From: Blastobasis lacticolella
Lineage: Eukaryota; Arthropoda; Insecta; Lepidoptera; Blastobasidae
Assembly: GCA_905147135.1 (NCBI GenBank)
Contig: LR990045.1
Coordinates: forward strand, 15,414,173 to 15,478,172
Length of the DNA: 64,000 nt
Direction of reading: 5' to 3'
This document shows positions 34,253-45,689 of this stretch, piece by piece. Each line of letters begins with the position of its first letter. The stretch's first letter is position 1. The notes below the pieces were generated by a model that did not search any database, had not been told where the DNA came from, and saw only the letters and a list, made by a program, of their open reading frames with translations. The position numbers and the translations under genes are program-made.

Positions 34253-34614
34253 AGAAGAGCGTCGGTGGCCGGGCGGTTGAGTATCCGACACGTAAGCGAG
34301 AGGTACCGGGTTCGAATCCCGCTGCAGCCATGTACCAATGACTCTTTTCTGAGTTATGCACATTAGTTGAATTCTAACCGATGCTCTTACGGTGAGGGAA
34401 AACATCTTGATAAAACCTGCAAATTCAGGCAACTGAATTTGTAATCATAATCCAACCTGGTCAGATTCCCCTGGTAGCAGGGTCACGGAGGTCAGATGGT
34501 AGTCGCTCCACTGTAATTACCTTATCGTGAAATCCTGGATTATGGTCTAGGTGGACCCCGCGCCCTCGTCCTCGAGAGCACAACCGGGATATTTACGCTA
34601 AGATGTTTATTTTT
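34253..34614 (+). mobile_element. tRNA-derived SINE, family 1, copy F (full)
   Basis: The tRNA-like head has an A box (GGTGGCCGGGCGG) and B box (GGTTCGAATCC near 34310). A perfect 18-bp duplication ATATTAACTAAGTACTTA flanks it (34235-34252 and 34615-34632). Confidence 0.92.
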
Positions 34615-34632
34615 ATATTAACTAAGTACTTA

Positions 34633-35640
34633 CATAATATACTCCCTTAATAAATCTCTGAAAATAATGGGAGAAATTTTTACTAGTTATATGTATAGTT
34701 TAGCATGCTTTAGATCATGACCCGTCAATGAGGACCACATACATTGCAATAAGATCGAAGACAAGACAGACCGCAGGTACCTACCCACTTAAGTTTTGTC
34801 TAATTCAAGGTTATTTACAAAAGGGTTACAACGCCACAACGATTGACGCGTACTTTCCATATATTCCCAGCGTTGATAGTTGACAGCATTCCACACGAGC
34901 GACCGTGTAACAAACAATCACCATGTAACAGTTTGACGTATTCCAGGAATAGCGATGTTCAGGCACGGTTAGGTGCCAATAAGTAATCAAGTGCACCGAA
35001 CTGCAAAACACTGGCTGGCACCGCGGTGGCACGTAACAGGCATATGTACCTATCTACTCCACTAGTATACTCGTAGACTGACGCATTTCATTGAAGTACC
35101 TACAAGTTTTTGTCCACGGTTTCGTGGAACTCGGTCTCTCATGGAGAGGAAAAAGTCGAAATACGTACCTACATGAGTCTAAGGATTTTGTTGTTTCCGT
35201 TCTTTTAACTAAGTGTAGGCAGGTAATAAATTTAAAAGTTGTTTACTGTTATAACCATCGGAAATGTGTGTAAAACCTCTGACCTGAGACTATTCTAGAT
35301 ATGACAAAACCGTGCAGATGGCGATACCGTATGTCTACTACAAGTAATTCAAATGCAAATCTCGAGGACGAAGCATGACTATAATGGGTATTATAGGTAG
35401 GTACTTGGAATGCAGTGGCATTATATACCTCTTACTGTTTTAATTTTCTAACCTGCGTAAGCTTCTAACCTTCCTAGGGACCTAGGTATTTTTGAGAATA
35501 CGCTCTTCTATTCACAAAAAGGTAATGTACCTAAATGTAAACAAAACATATGGGTAGGATATTTTTCATATTTTAGCAAAATTTCGTACAAGCACAATTT
35601 ATTTGTTTTATTTACATACTGTAGAACTCAGGTAGGCGGG
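34633..35640. other. No gene seen
   Basis: AT-rich with frequent GTAGGTACCTA-like motifs, common in lepidopteran noncoding DNA. Open frames are unsupported. Confidence 0.35.
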
Positions 35641-35654
35641 CCACGTGATCGTTA

Positions 35655-35880
35655 TGGTCATCATCATCCGAGCGGCTAACCCAGCTTCTGGCAGAGTCCG
35701 CTATCTTACTATTTTTCCTCCACAGCATCATCACATCGTAGGCGGCTGGCTCTCGCATCCTCCTCAACGATGTCAATCCATCACTTCCTGGGCCTCGCGC
35801 GACCTCTTTCCAACTTCGGCAGGTAGTTATCTATTTGCTACTCACCCCTGGGACTTATGCAGCACGTGAGGTAGCATTGG
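35655..35880 (-). mobile_element. RTE LINE C-terminal fragment
   Basis: Closely resembles the 3' coding ends at 11845-12072 and 47460-47650 (cgtaggcggctggctctcgc, gcgcgacctctttcc, ttatgcagcacgtgag). Short and broken. Confidence 0.55.
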
Positions 35881-38150
35881 ATATAGTAGTATACAGTCAT
35901 AGGGGACTAAAATTATATAGTAAACACCTACTAATGTGACGTGCAGTATCAGTCCAGCGCGCACGTGCGTACTTGCACGCTGCCACTGTATCTCACCGTG
36001 ATCTACTATTAGCAATTAACAGCTAACTAGATCAAACTAGCTAGAACATACACAACATAATATTATGACCCCTACTGACCAACTTAATAATCGAATGGGT
36101 AGCAGGGAAATATTGGGTATTAGGATAAAGGTACAAAGATATAGGTCAAGATCTAGGTTCAGCTAAGAGATAGATACTATATTTAGATTCCTTACCTCAA
36201 TATTGTGTGGGTAGTATAGTATCTAGTATCTACTTACTGTACTAATTCATATAAATTCATTTGCCGGACTCATTATTACCCAATGGATGAAATAAATTAA
36301 TAACTTACCAATACAACCGTGAGATATGCAATGGTTTACACGTCGATAATAATATATTATATTATATACCTTTTATGTTATACTACCTGTACTTGGCGTT
36401 TTGGTTTCATAAATCAATCAATAATCGACTAAAATTGTGTTTCGTGGGTACAGTCACAAGCGAAAATGCTGCGCACTGCTAAATTGATAGATTGTTTTCG
36501 TAATCCTATTCCTAGTCCTTCCTTACCAAATTAATTTACACCTATAAAGCAAGTTTTTCCTTCAATTTCTTGGGCGACATGGTGTGTGTGTGTGTGTGTG
36601 TGTGGTGTTAGAGCCTTCCGCTGGCGTGCGGATATAAAATGAGTCTAGGTACATTTGCAGGTTGGTAGGCAAAGGCGCACCAGTCATTCCCCAGCCAGGA
36701 CTATCGCTCTCGTCAGCGAGCGAGCGACTTGTCGCTCTCGTCTGAAGAAGAGCTAATTATATAGGTAAAACGGACTGCATTAGTTGGGACCCGGTGAAAA
36801 AGGTGTAACGAGGAGGATGTTGTTAGTTTCGTAAACACGAATTCGCCGCGGAAATCGCTATAATAATATTCGGCAGACAGGTGGGTGGCGCGTAGGGCTT
36901 GGCCGCGCGCCAGTCCCAACTAATTCGCACCCAAACAAATCTCGATTTTACGACTCAACAAAAAAGCGAACATTACGACGTGAGCAGCTGCCGCCGCGCG
37001 GCCAGACAGACGCACAAACAACAATAAGACTGTAAAGCGGCTGATTTATGTCTGTCTGTCTGTCAGTCTGCGCTCCCCGTGCACCCGGCCGCGTCACGGC
37101 GACCTACGCGGGCGCGGCGCGCCGCTAATCTTCACGCAATCGGTTCGCGCGCATGGCTGAGAAATTGGGGCGAACTATGAGCATCTCCGTAAATGAAACT
37201 TTGGATATTTGATCTACGTGATTCACAATCAAACTGAATGTGTAGGTAAGTAGGTACCTCTACCTAATGATCGCTTAACGGATAAACTACGTACAGCACC
37301 ATATTTTGATGAAATACTTAGGTGTAATAGTATGGACCAACGAGCAATGTCTGTCCTCTACTGTCCAGTGCTGCCTCTTTCTTCGGCCACGTATAGAGGC
37401 TGGCGATTATTTCATCGAGCGACCCGTAGTGCACGACAAGATTTAGTGTTCCTGTACACTAAATATTAATTGCTATACTAAGCACTAGCAAAATAAGAAT
37501 GACGAAATGGATTACCCCTTGGCAGTCGACACATCTCTGTACTGGGTTGTGTACATGTAAGGCGACCTATATGGCGACAGATTTGTAATCTCTATTTTTA
37601 TTTAATTCCACGCAAACGAAGTAACTGACAAAATTCTGTACTTAAGTTATATTAAGGGCCATTATGCAGGCAGCTCAGTAACTATAATATAAAACCTACT
37701 TACCTGAAGAAAACCAGTCGTGCAAGACTCTTCGGTTTGATGGCTTTCTTGTGTTTTATGTTGATTGCGGAAAGTCGTAACTTCTTTGTGATATAAATAT
37801 ACACCAACTTCAAAGAAGTTATTATGAGTTTTGAAGACCGTTTTATGCTATTAGTTTGTGCGTTGTCTGTCTAACATAAAAATAACATGATTTTATAGTG
37901 TAGGTATTGTGACATAAATTCACGACGAGCTAACTTTATACTTGCATCGTTTCAGAAAAATTTGAAAGTTAGTTACCTTTATGGCTAAGACTGACAAATT
38001 TTGTCGCAGCAATATTCTTGGTGTCATACGTCTCTGCCGGACACCACATGGCAATCTAAAGATCATCTTGGCGGTAATATCCCGAACTGTTAAAGAAAAG
38101 CCCGAACGCTTTAGACTAGGTGACAGGAAGAACGATCGTGGAAACGTGTA
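35881..38150. other. No gene seen; (GT)n microsatellite and a CpG-rich block
   Basis: A (GT)n run lies at 36582-36604. TATAAAA occurs at 36632 and a GC/CpG-rich stretch lies at 36960-37160 with short tgtc repeats. These could mark a promoter or 5' UTR exon, but no coding exon could be attached. Confidence 0.35.
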
Positions 38151-38158
38151 GGTACGTA

Positions 38159-38212
38159 GATTTATTTTTATGATTTGTAGAGTGGACAAAGTACAAATCA
38201 TAAAAATAAATC
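38159..38212. repeat. Perfect 21-bp-arm hairpin
   Basis: GATTTATTTTTATGATTTGT + A (38159-38179) pairs exactly with 38192-38212 around a 12-nt loop. Confidence 0.85.
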
Positions 38213-38227
38213 TTCTTAACCTGATTT

Positions 38228-38460
38228 ATGCCATTCTGCCTACTTTCAGCGGTTGCGTCTTCGAGAAACAGCGCTTGAAAGAGTCTTCATTGATGAGAAA
38301 AAAATAACGATTAAGGCGCAATGGTCAGTTTTTTTTAGAGATTCGAAGAGTGACATCTCCCACACTAAAAAAAGTTGGCCTGCCGGCTCTCAGCGGTGGA
38401 GTCTTCGAGAAACAGCGCTTGAAAGAGGCTTACAGAGTTGCGAATTGAGCTAGCTCAATT
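38228..38460 (+). repeat. Tandem module of the 38-44 kb repeat complex
   Basis: The module (cagcggttgcgtcttcgaga, aacagcgcttgaaagag, agtgacatctcccacact) occurs here nearly twice and again around 39755-43072, where the Ty3 element splits it. Confidence 0.7.
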
Positions 38461-38795
38461 TTTTTCATACATATTGTATGAAATGATTGCTATTCCAACT
38501 ACATTTTATAAGTTTGTCTATTACTCACGCACACTGTCAAATACGACCAACGTTCAATCACGTTTTTTTATCCTCTCCTTTGACGTAAGTTGGAATAACT
38601 ACGCCCTTTTTGGACGAAGCTTTTTATGAATTAATTTGTAAAATAGTTAACGAGCAATACACCAACTTATAAAATGTAGTTGGATTAGCAATCATTTCAA
38701 TACAAATAATATTTAATAAATTTGAGCTAGCTCAATTCGCAACTCTGTAAGCTTCTTTCAAGCGCTGTTTCTCAGCAACTTTTTTCAGTGTGATA
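38400..38795. repeat. Local hairpin, about 100-bp arms
   Basis: The stretch 38400-38520 (gagaaacagcgcttgaaaga, cagagttgcgaattgagcta, attgctattccaactacatt) is repeated inverted at 38650-38790 around a loop that lacks repeats. The arms include the palindrome TTGAGCTAGCTCAA. Confidence 0.65.
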
Positions 38796-39520
38796 CCATC
38801 TAATCTAATACGATCTAATACTGATATCACCACCCTGATGACAATGATCCTGATACACCCCTTTCCTTCACGCGACGACATACATATTACACCCAGACCC
38901 GTAACAGAAGTTAAAATTTATCATTTCAATTTCTGCTCGGCCGGGAATCGAACCCGGGATGTTATACAACTGCACCCCTCAGGTTGTTAGTGTATCGGGT
39001 AAGTGTGTGACGGCTAGTCCATTTTGAATGAAAATATGACCTTCAGGTTGCATCCGGCTCGGCCCTGCCCTGCCCTGATCGGCAGGTCTGTGGCCTCGGT
39101 AAGGCATGTTTACGAGTGAAAATTTAACAGATAGTCAGAGTTACTTTCACATTCTTAATAATAGTTTGAATTATACTGAAATGTCTTAGTTTTTTGTATA
39201 GTAAAAGTTAACAATGTAAGTGATAATAAGATTAGAAGGTACTCGCTTTTGTCCGTGACTTCGTACACGTAAATTTAATTCGGAATAATTTGTAAGCCAT
39301 AGGTATTTTGGGATTTATGCTACAGCACTTCAAAATTTCATCAAAATTCGTTCAGTGGCGTGAAAGAGACACATCAAATGTCATCCTTACTAGCGTTTAA
39401 AAATTAAAAAATATGTAATAGTAAGTATATCTAAAGTAAAAATATATGAAATAAAACAAATATGTTGTATTGGTATTTTTGTTTTATTAATCTAATCCTT
39501 ATGGGCAAGTATTGTACCTG
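38700..39520 (-). repeat. Left arm of a large inverted repeat
   Basis: It matches 43000-43740 in reverse complement, e.g. ttaatctaatccttatgggc here and gcctataaggattagattaa there, and includes a tRNA-like SINE-2 head (cggccgggaatcgaacccgg at 38939). Confidence 0.7.
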
Positions 39521-39781
39521 TTAGTAGCTTCGCTGAAAACAAGCGCAGACAGCAGGACGACACGGCCTACACCAACCACAACTAGGTAGGTGTAGTAGTA
39601 GTACTATTACTACTGTGCAGGCTTTTTTCAAAGTGGTCTAAGAGGTAACAGGAAAATTAAAAACGATGAAACATGAAAACGTGTACATTTATTTAGATGG
39701 GTTGTATAGTAATCCCCCTGATCTGTTGTTTATGTTTGTCTGCCTGCTCACAGCGGTTGTATCTTCGATAAATAGGGCTCA

Positions 39782-39931
39782 TGTAGTATCATAGAATGTG
39801 TCTATGGAACATAATCCTGATTAGGCTCTATGGTTGATGAAATGGCGGATAGGCGTCTGAAATGTCGGTTTGCGTTTCTTTAAGTAAATTGTAATATTCT
39901 ATAAAAGTGAACAATAAACGAAAGTTAAAGT
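39782..39931 (+). repeat. 5' LTR of the Ty3 element (3' end lost)
   Basis: Pairs with 42740-42889; it lacks the acgacaag block and the last ~29 bp of the 3' LTR, including any primer-binding site. Confidence 0.8.
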
Positions 39932-39946
39932 GAAAGGTAAACATCC

Positions 39947-40258
39947 CGATTCAGTAACAATGAAGTCAATAAAACATGTTTTTGAGCCCAATTTAACCTC
40001 TAATAATACAGACCCATGAACCATTATCTTTGACTTATTATAAGCACTTAATTTAACTTTGCTCTTATTCAAATTTAATTTTCTTGACTTTGAAAATTTC
40101 TCAAAAACCTCAAATGGGATTAAATTAACCTCAGACCCCGTATCGAGTTTGAATTTAGTATAACAAAATTTTTCTAATAGTAGCTTTTCTTCCCAACAAA
40201 TATTTAGAGATACTAACCCGCAATATAGTTCACCACTAGAGTTGTTTTCGTTGGTCAC
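39947..40258 (-). pseudogene. Inverted Ty3 protease segment
   Basis: On the minus strand it encodes the aspartic protease start (LDTGSEVNLIPFEVFEKF) and downstream AYNKSKIMVHGSVLLEVKLG, opposite to the rest of the element. Its last codons run into the inverted junction with the 5' LTR. Confidence 0.8.
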
Positions 40259-42749
40259 CGCCCGACCCGATACGGGGTCTGAGGTTAATTTAATCCCATT
40301 TGAGGTTTTTGAGAAATTATCAAAGTCAAGAAAATTAAATTTGAAACTTTGTACATTCTCAACTGTGTTTGGAACATACTCATTTAATGTTTTACCTTTT
40401 GGCCTTGACGTGTCAGCAGAGATTTTTCAAGAAAATTGTGAGAAATACTTTGGTGACATAGCTAACATTTTTATTTATATTGATGATTTTTTAGTGTTCG
40501 GGAATAACAAAGTTCTTTGAGTTCTGGCACGTGCGAGGGAATTGAATGTTAAATTTAATGTAAACAAATTTCAGTACTTACAAAAAACTATTAGATATTT
40601 TGATCACGAAATTGTGGATGGTTGTTTGTTACCAGATAGTAAAAAAATTTAAACTATATCAAATTATGACAAGTGATAAGAAGAGTTAACAACGTTTTTT
40701 AGGAATGGTAAATTATTTAAGAGACTTTATTCCAAATTTGTCAGAGATTACAGGTCCATAAGGGAACTATTAAAAAAGGGTGTTATTTTTCAATGGGGTC
40801 TAATTCACTCCAATAGTGTTAACAAAATAAAGAATTTAATAATTAGTCCTCCAGTTCTTCAAAATTTTAATTCCAATTTACCGATTATTATACAGACAGA
40901 TAGCTCACAAAATGCTATAGGTGGTGTGCTTATACAGAATAACCATCCAGTAGCATTCGCATCAAAAACTTTAAGTACAACGGAATGTGAATATGGTCAT
41001 ATAGATAAGGAGTTTTTAGCTGTTTTATTTGCATGCCAGACGTTCCATTATTATATATATGGTAGGCACATAACAATTCAGACAGATCATCAACCATTAG
41101 TGGCATTGATGAATAAGGAGTTACATGATATTAGTTCCCAGAGGTTACGGAAAATTAGGATTAAGTTGTCAATATACGATTTTGATTTGCATTATATAAA
41201 AGGTTCTGAAATGTTAATTGCTGATGCGATATGTAGAGCGTCTAGTAAGGCTAAATGTGATGATTGTGACAAATCTTTAGATAAAGTGGTACATACTGTA
41301 AATGTCAGTAATGAGTATATGAAAGACATTCAAATAGAAACAGCTAAAGATTGCAGTTTACAAGAATTGAGTAGTTATTACAAAAATAGTTGGCCAAACC
41401 AAATAGATTGATCTTGTTAAACCATTTTTCAAATTGAGAAAAGATATTTATTGTGAAAATTCAGCTGTATATTTTGGTCATAAAATCATAATTCCATTAG
41501 TACTTAGAGACAAAATATTAAGAGGAGTCCATAAATCACATTTCGGTGTAAATAAAACGCAAGCTCGTGTTGCTGCTTTGTTCTATTGGCCTAAACTAAA
41601 ATTAGATGTAATGAAGATGGTTTCAGATTGTAGACTATGTCAAAAATATAGTATTAAGAAAGCCAAAGAACACATGATTCTGGATTAGGAGTAGAGAGAT
41701 GAAGAGTAGGCCACATTTGCCTTTTAAAAAGATTGCTTGTGTATTTTTGAATTTTGCTGGTAGTAATTTTTTGGTAAGAGCAGATTACTACTCTAAGTGG
41801 TTTGAATTGGTCAAGGTGTCTGCATTAACTGCTAGTACAGTCATAAACATTCTAAAAGGCCTTTTTGCTACTCACGGTATACCTAGAATATTGAGAGCTG
41901 ATAATATGCCATTTAATTCTTGGGAATTCAAATGTTTTGCTAAAGATTGGGCCTTGATGTTATAACTTCAAGTCCATTGTATCCAAAATCCAATGGTTTT
42001 ATAGAAATATTTGTAGGCATTGCAAAAAGTATGCAATGAAAAGAAATTAGATATAGAATATATGTTATTAGAGTACAGAAATACTCCTATGATTGGTTTA
42101 CCATACTCACCTTCACAGCTGTTATTTAGCAGGTTAACCAGGTCCCGGTTACCAATTCATAAAAAATTGTTATTTCCCAAAGTTGTGAAGAATTTCAATC
42201 AGTACCAAACTAAGAAAGATGTTTCTAATAAATGTTGTTACGATAAAACTGCTCATGAATCTAACCATGAATTTTATGTAGGGCAAGATATTGTTTATTT
42301 AAACAATAATGTTTGGATGTCAGAGAAAGTAGTTAATTTTCATGAATCTCCAAGATTCTCCATTAGAAATAGAAATATTTTTATTGTGTGACACTGATAT
42401 CAAAGATGTAAAGGGTAAGCTTTTAAGAAGAAATACATCACATCTGAAACCTTCTAAACTAAAAATTGTGGACATGGGAAGGAAAATATATAATTCTGAA
42501 GAATCTGTGACTAATGAGCAAATAGTGGCTGTTTCAATTCCTGATTTGGTCTCAGATAATAATAGATCTCAGGGTTTGAATTTTGATACTCCTGTGGTAG
42601 AGGCAAATGAATGTGATATCTCTGCAAATTCGGCTAGAGATACTAATGCCGATACAGAAAGGCCAAAAAGAAATTTAAAAGCTCCGAGCTATTTTAAGGA
42701 TTATGTCATGTTCTCTGAAGGAGAGTCTGAAGGGGAAGGTGTAGTATAA
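40242..42749 (+). pseudogene. Ty3 pol remains: protease-RT fusion, RNase H, integrase
   Basis: First frame: protease start (PDTGSEVNLIPFEVFEKL) fused after about 30 residues to RT (FGTYSFNVLPFG; active site YIDD). Then, after stops, RNase H (QTDSSQNAIGGVLIQ, ASKTLSTTECEYGHIDKEFL, TDHQPLVALMNK), the integrase zinc region (HKSHFGVNKTQARVAALFYW, CRLCQK), the core (RADYYSKWFELV, ADNMPFNSW) and a C-terminal tail with PKRNLKAPSYFKDYVM. Deletions and frameshifts make it dead. Confidence 0.85.
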
Positions 42750-42918
42750 TAGAATGTGTCTATGGAACATAATCCTGATTAGGCTCTATGGTTGATGAAA
42801 CGACAAGATGGCGGATAGGCGTCTGAAATGTCGGTTTGCGATTCTTTAAGTTCATTGTAATATTCTATAAAAGTGAACAATAAACGAAAGTTAAAGTATT
42901 GACTGTTTTATTGATACA
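42740..42918 (+). repeat. 3' LTR of the Ty3 element
   Basis: Complete-looking LTR, TG...CA ends, followed by the GCTCA duplication. Confidence 0.8.
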
Positions 42919-42999
42919 GCTCAAAAGGGGTTTCATTGTTTAAAAAAAAAAGGGAAATGGTCAACTTTTTTATGTATTCGAAGAGTGCATCTCCCACAC

Positions 43000-43740
43000 T
43001 GAAAAAAGTTGCTAAGAAACAGCGCTTGAAAGAGTCTTACAGAGTTGCGAATTGAGCTAGCTCAATTTTTTTTAAATATTATTTGCCTATAAGGTACAAT
43101 ACTTGCCTATAAGGATTAGATTAATAAAACAAAAATATCAATAAAACATTTTTGTTTTATTTCATATTTTTTTAACTTAAATATACTTACTATTACATAT
43201 TTTTTGTTTTTTAAACGCTATTAAGGATGACATTTGATGTGTCTCTTTCACGCCACTGAACGAATTTTGATGAAATTTTGAAGTGCTGTAGCATAAATCC
43301 CAAAATACCTATGGCTTACAAATTATTCCGAATTAAATTTACGGGTACGAAGTCACGGGCAAAAGCGAGTACCTACTAATCTTTTTATCACTTACATTGT
43401 TAACTTTTACTATACAAAAAACTAAGACGTTTCAGTATAATCCAAACTATTATTAAGAATGCGAAATTAAGTCTGTCTATCTGTTTTCACGCGTAAACAT
43501 GCCTTACCGTGGCCACAGACCTGCCGATCAGGGCAGGGCAGGGCCGATCCGGATGCAACCTGAAGGTCATATTTTCATTCAAAATGTACTAGCCGTTACA
43601 CACTTACCCGATACACTAACAACCTGAGTGGTTCAGTTGTATAACATGCCGGTCGCCACGCAGAGGTCCCGGGTTCGATTCCCGCCCGGCCGCAAATCGA
43701 AACGAAATCGAAATGATAAATTTTAATTTCTGTTACGGGT
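43000..43740 (+). repeat. Right arm of the large inverted repeat
   Basis: Reverse-complement partner of 38700-39520 with several small indels. Between the arms lie the module copies and the Ty3 element. Confidence 0.7.
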
Positions 43741-43885
43741 GTGGGTGTAATATGTATAAAAAGTACATATGTATTTAAAAAAAGTATAAACGTAGTTTAT
43801 CCGTTATCTAACACCCATAACACAAGCTTTGCTTACTTTGGGGCTAGATGACGCTGTGTGAATTTGTCCATGCATATTTATTTAC
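43623..43885 (+). mobile_element. tRNA-derived SINE, family 2
   Basis: The tRNA-like head (ctgagtggttcagttg; B box GGTTCGATTCC) is followed by a body ending gcaagctttgct reversed-type motif, ggggctagatgacgctgtgt and gaatttgtcca. Other copies: 55342-55618 (-), 38880-39000 (-, head and start of body) and 28468-28530 (fragment). Confidence 0.7.
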
Positions 43886-43897
43886 TTATAGGCCAAT

Positions 43898-44465
43898 TGA
43901 CCGGTCAGAACAGAAGGTTCCCGGAGAGCGCTCCTGGTCAGACCGTTCAAAATGGTCAGAAATAGACGAGGCTTGCATATAATCGGCACACACAGCCCGG
44001 TAGCATTCCGGGCCGGGCCGATCCGGGAGGATCTGTCATCATTGTATCATCAGTTCGTCTTCAGCATTCGCTCGCGTAAGGTCTACGGAGTAGGTGGTTT
44101 TTTGCTGTGGGATTCTGTTGATACTAATTATTTTGGCAGTGCAAAAAGTCCTGTGTTGGAATATGAAAAGCAAGGATTATCACAACCGTGATAGGTGAAC
44201 CGTGAGGCTGATCGACCGGCCAAAACGCTCCCGGTGAGCACTCCCGGTCAGAACATACAAAAAGGTCAGTAAGAGGCGACGCTTGCATATAATCGGCACA
44301 TACAGCTAGGAAGCATTCTGCCTTCAGCATTCGCACGAGTAATGTCTGCGGAGTAGGTAGTTTTTCGTGCGAACAATATGGTGGATTCTGTGACACTTGA
44401 GTCCATTAATTTGGTAGTGCAAAAATTCCCATTTTGGAAAAGCAAGGATTATCACAACCGTGAAT
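43898..44465 (+). repeat. Two-copy tandem duplication with a TATA-like motif
   Basis: GCTTGCATATAATCGGCACA occurs at 43971 and 44281 (310 bp apart) and GCAAGGATTATCACAACCGT at 44170 and 44442 (272 bp apart). Copy 2 lacks a ~40-bp GC-rich block present in copy 1. It could be a doubled LTR or promoter-bearing repeat of an unidentified element. Confidence 0.7.
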
Positions 44466-44639
44466 CTTAAAGACCTTGCGTGGCAAGAGGTAATATGTGG
44501 AATTGGAGATAATGTTGGGTGAGGAGGAGAAAAAAATGCGGCTACTGCCGTCAGTCTTCGTGAACCCGTCCCGGTAAAATATTAAGATCCCGTAAAATAA
44601 AATCATAAGAAGAGTGAAAACCTAGGAGGACAGCGTAAT

Positions 44640-45590
44640 TAACTATTATTTTCACTCAAGGTAGGTACTATTGAGTGAGTCAGAGGAGTAGATAGGTACT
44701 TTCTTTTTTTTATTGCTTACTATTGAACCATTAACACGGCAATTATAAACTTAAAACAATGTAATATGCATAAACAAAAGTAAGTAATAAATTATTTACG
44801 TACTTATGGTATTGTGCCAACTTATTCAATATATTTTTACATCGATCTTAAATAGATAGAACATTATTAAAATATTTACAAATTGACATTTATATAAGTT
44901 CCAACCTAAAACATTATAACTTCTAATGCAACATTAAAACGGTCATTGAATGTGTTACGGTAAAAAATAGAAAAAGTTTCTCGTGATAGTAAACAACTCA
45001 ATAGGCATTTTAAAATTTATAAGTATCTGCGTATAATTCTCTGGATTACCATAATGTTTTTGCAATCCAGTTGTTACGAGTATACCTACTAAATCTGTTC
45101 AGTAGCAAACCAGGAATAGGGGGGGGGGGGAGGCTTAACCGTGACAACATTCGGGTCAGTTCTGAATAGTCCATGGGCGGGTTAAGTTTCTAAGAACAGG
45201 GTTAGGTAAGCCTGATATATACATGATCGTACTGAAATTATTGAGCCATAGCAGCAAAATTGAAATTTTTAGAATTATGGTTAGGCAAGTAAAGAGCTCG
45301 TGTGTTTGTAATAATAAAAAAAGTACGTACGTATAACTGTGGTGAAGACAATTCAATTCGAATTTTTTGGCTATCTTGACTTAACAGCTGGCTGATTGTA
45401 ATGAAAGTAATTTATACATGAGCGAACACAGATTTCTTTCGGTCTGCAGGGGGATAAGTCTTTTAAAGTAGGTACTTGGAATCTATAGGAGTACCTTTGC
45501 AATAGGCGTCAAAAATTTGAAAAAAAAAACGTAGCCTGATTTTCGGAAGGGAAGCTGGCTATAAGCAATGCCTATCCCAGTGGACCTGAA
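44640..45590. other. No gene seen; 12-G run at 45119-45130
   Basis: AT-rich, unassigned sequence. The uninterrupted G12 is the only obvious oddity. Confidence 0.4.
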
Positions 45591-45670
45591 TTTTTTATGT
45601 TATACGGCAGACAAACAGGCAAGCGGAAACCTGATGGAAAGTGTTCACCGCCTATAGAGATTGAAAAATT
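45590..45670 (-). mobile_element. LINE 3'-tail fragment
   Basis: The stretch ttttttatgttatacggcag + acaaacaggcaagcgg + aacctgatggaaagtgttca is a copy of the tail at 3384-3470. Confidence 0.5.
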
Positions 45671-45689
45671 GTATGACATAATAATATTA

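Larger units (their letters stand above)
39782..42918 (+). mobile_element. Ty3/gypsy LTR retrotransposon, rearranged
   Basis: Starts TGTAGTAT and ends GATACA; the 5-bp target GCTCA is duplicated (39777-39781 and 42919-42923). The 3' LTR is 179 bp (42740-42918). The 5' LTR matches only its first 150 bp (39782-39931) before an internal rearrangement. Gag and part of pol are missing, and the protease segment is present in both orientations. It splits a copy of the module described at 38228. Confidence 0.85.
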
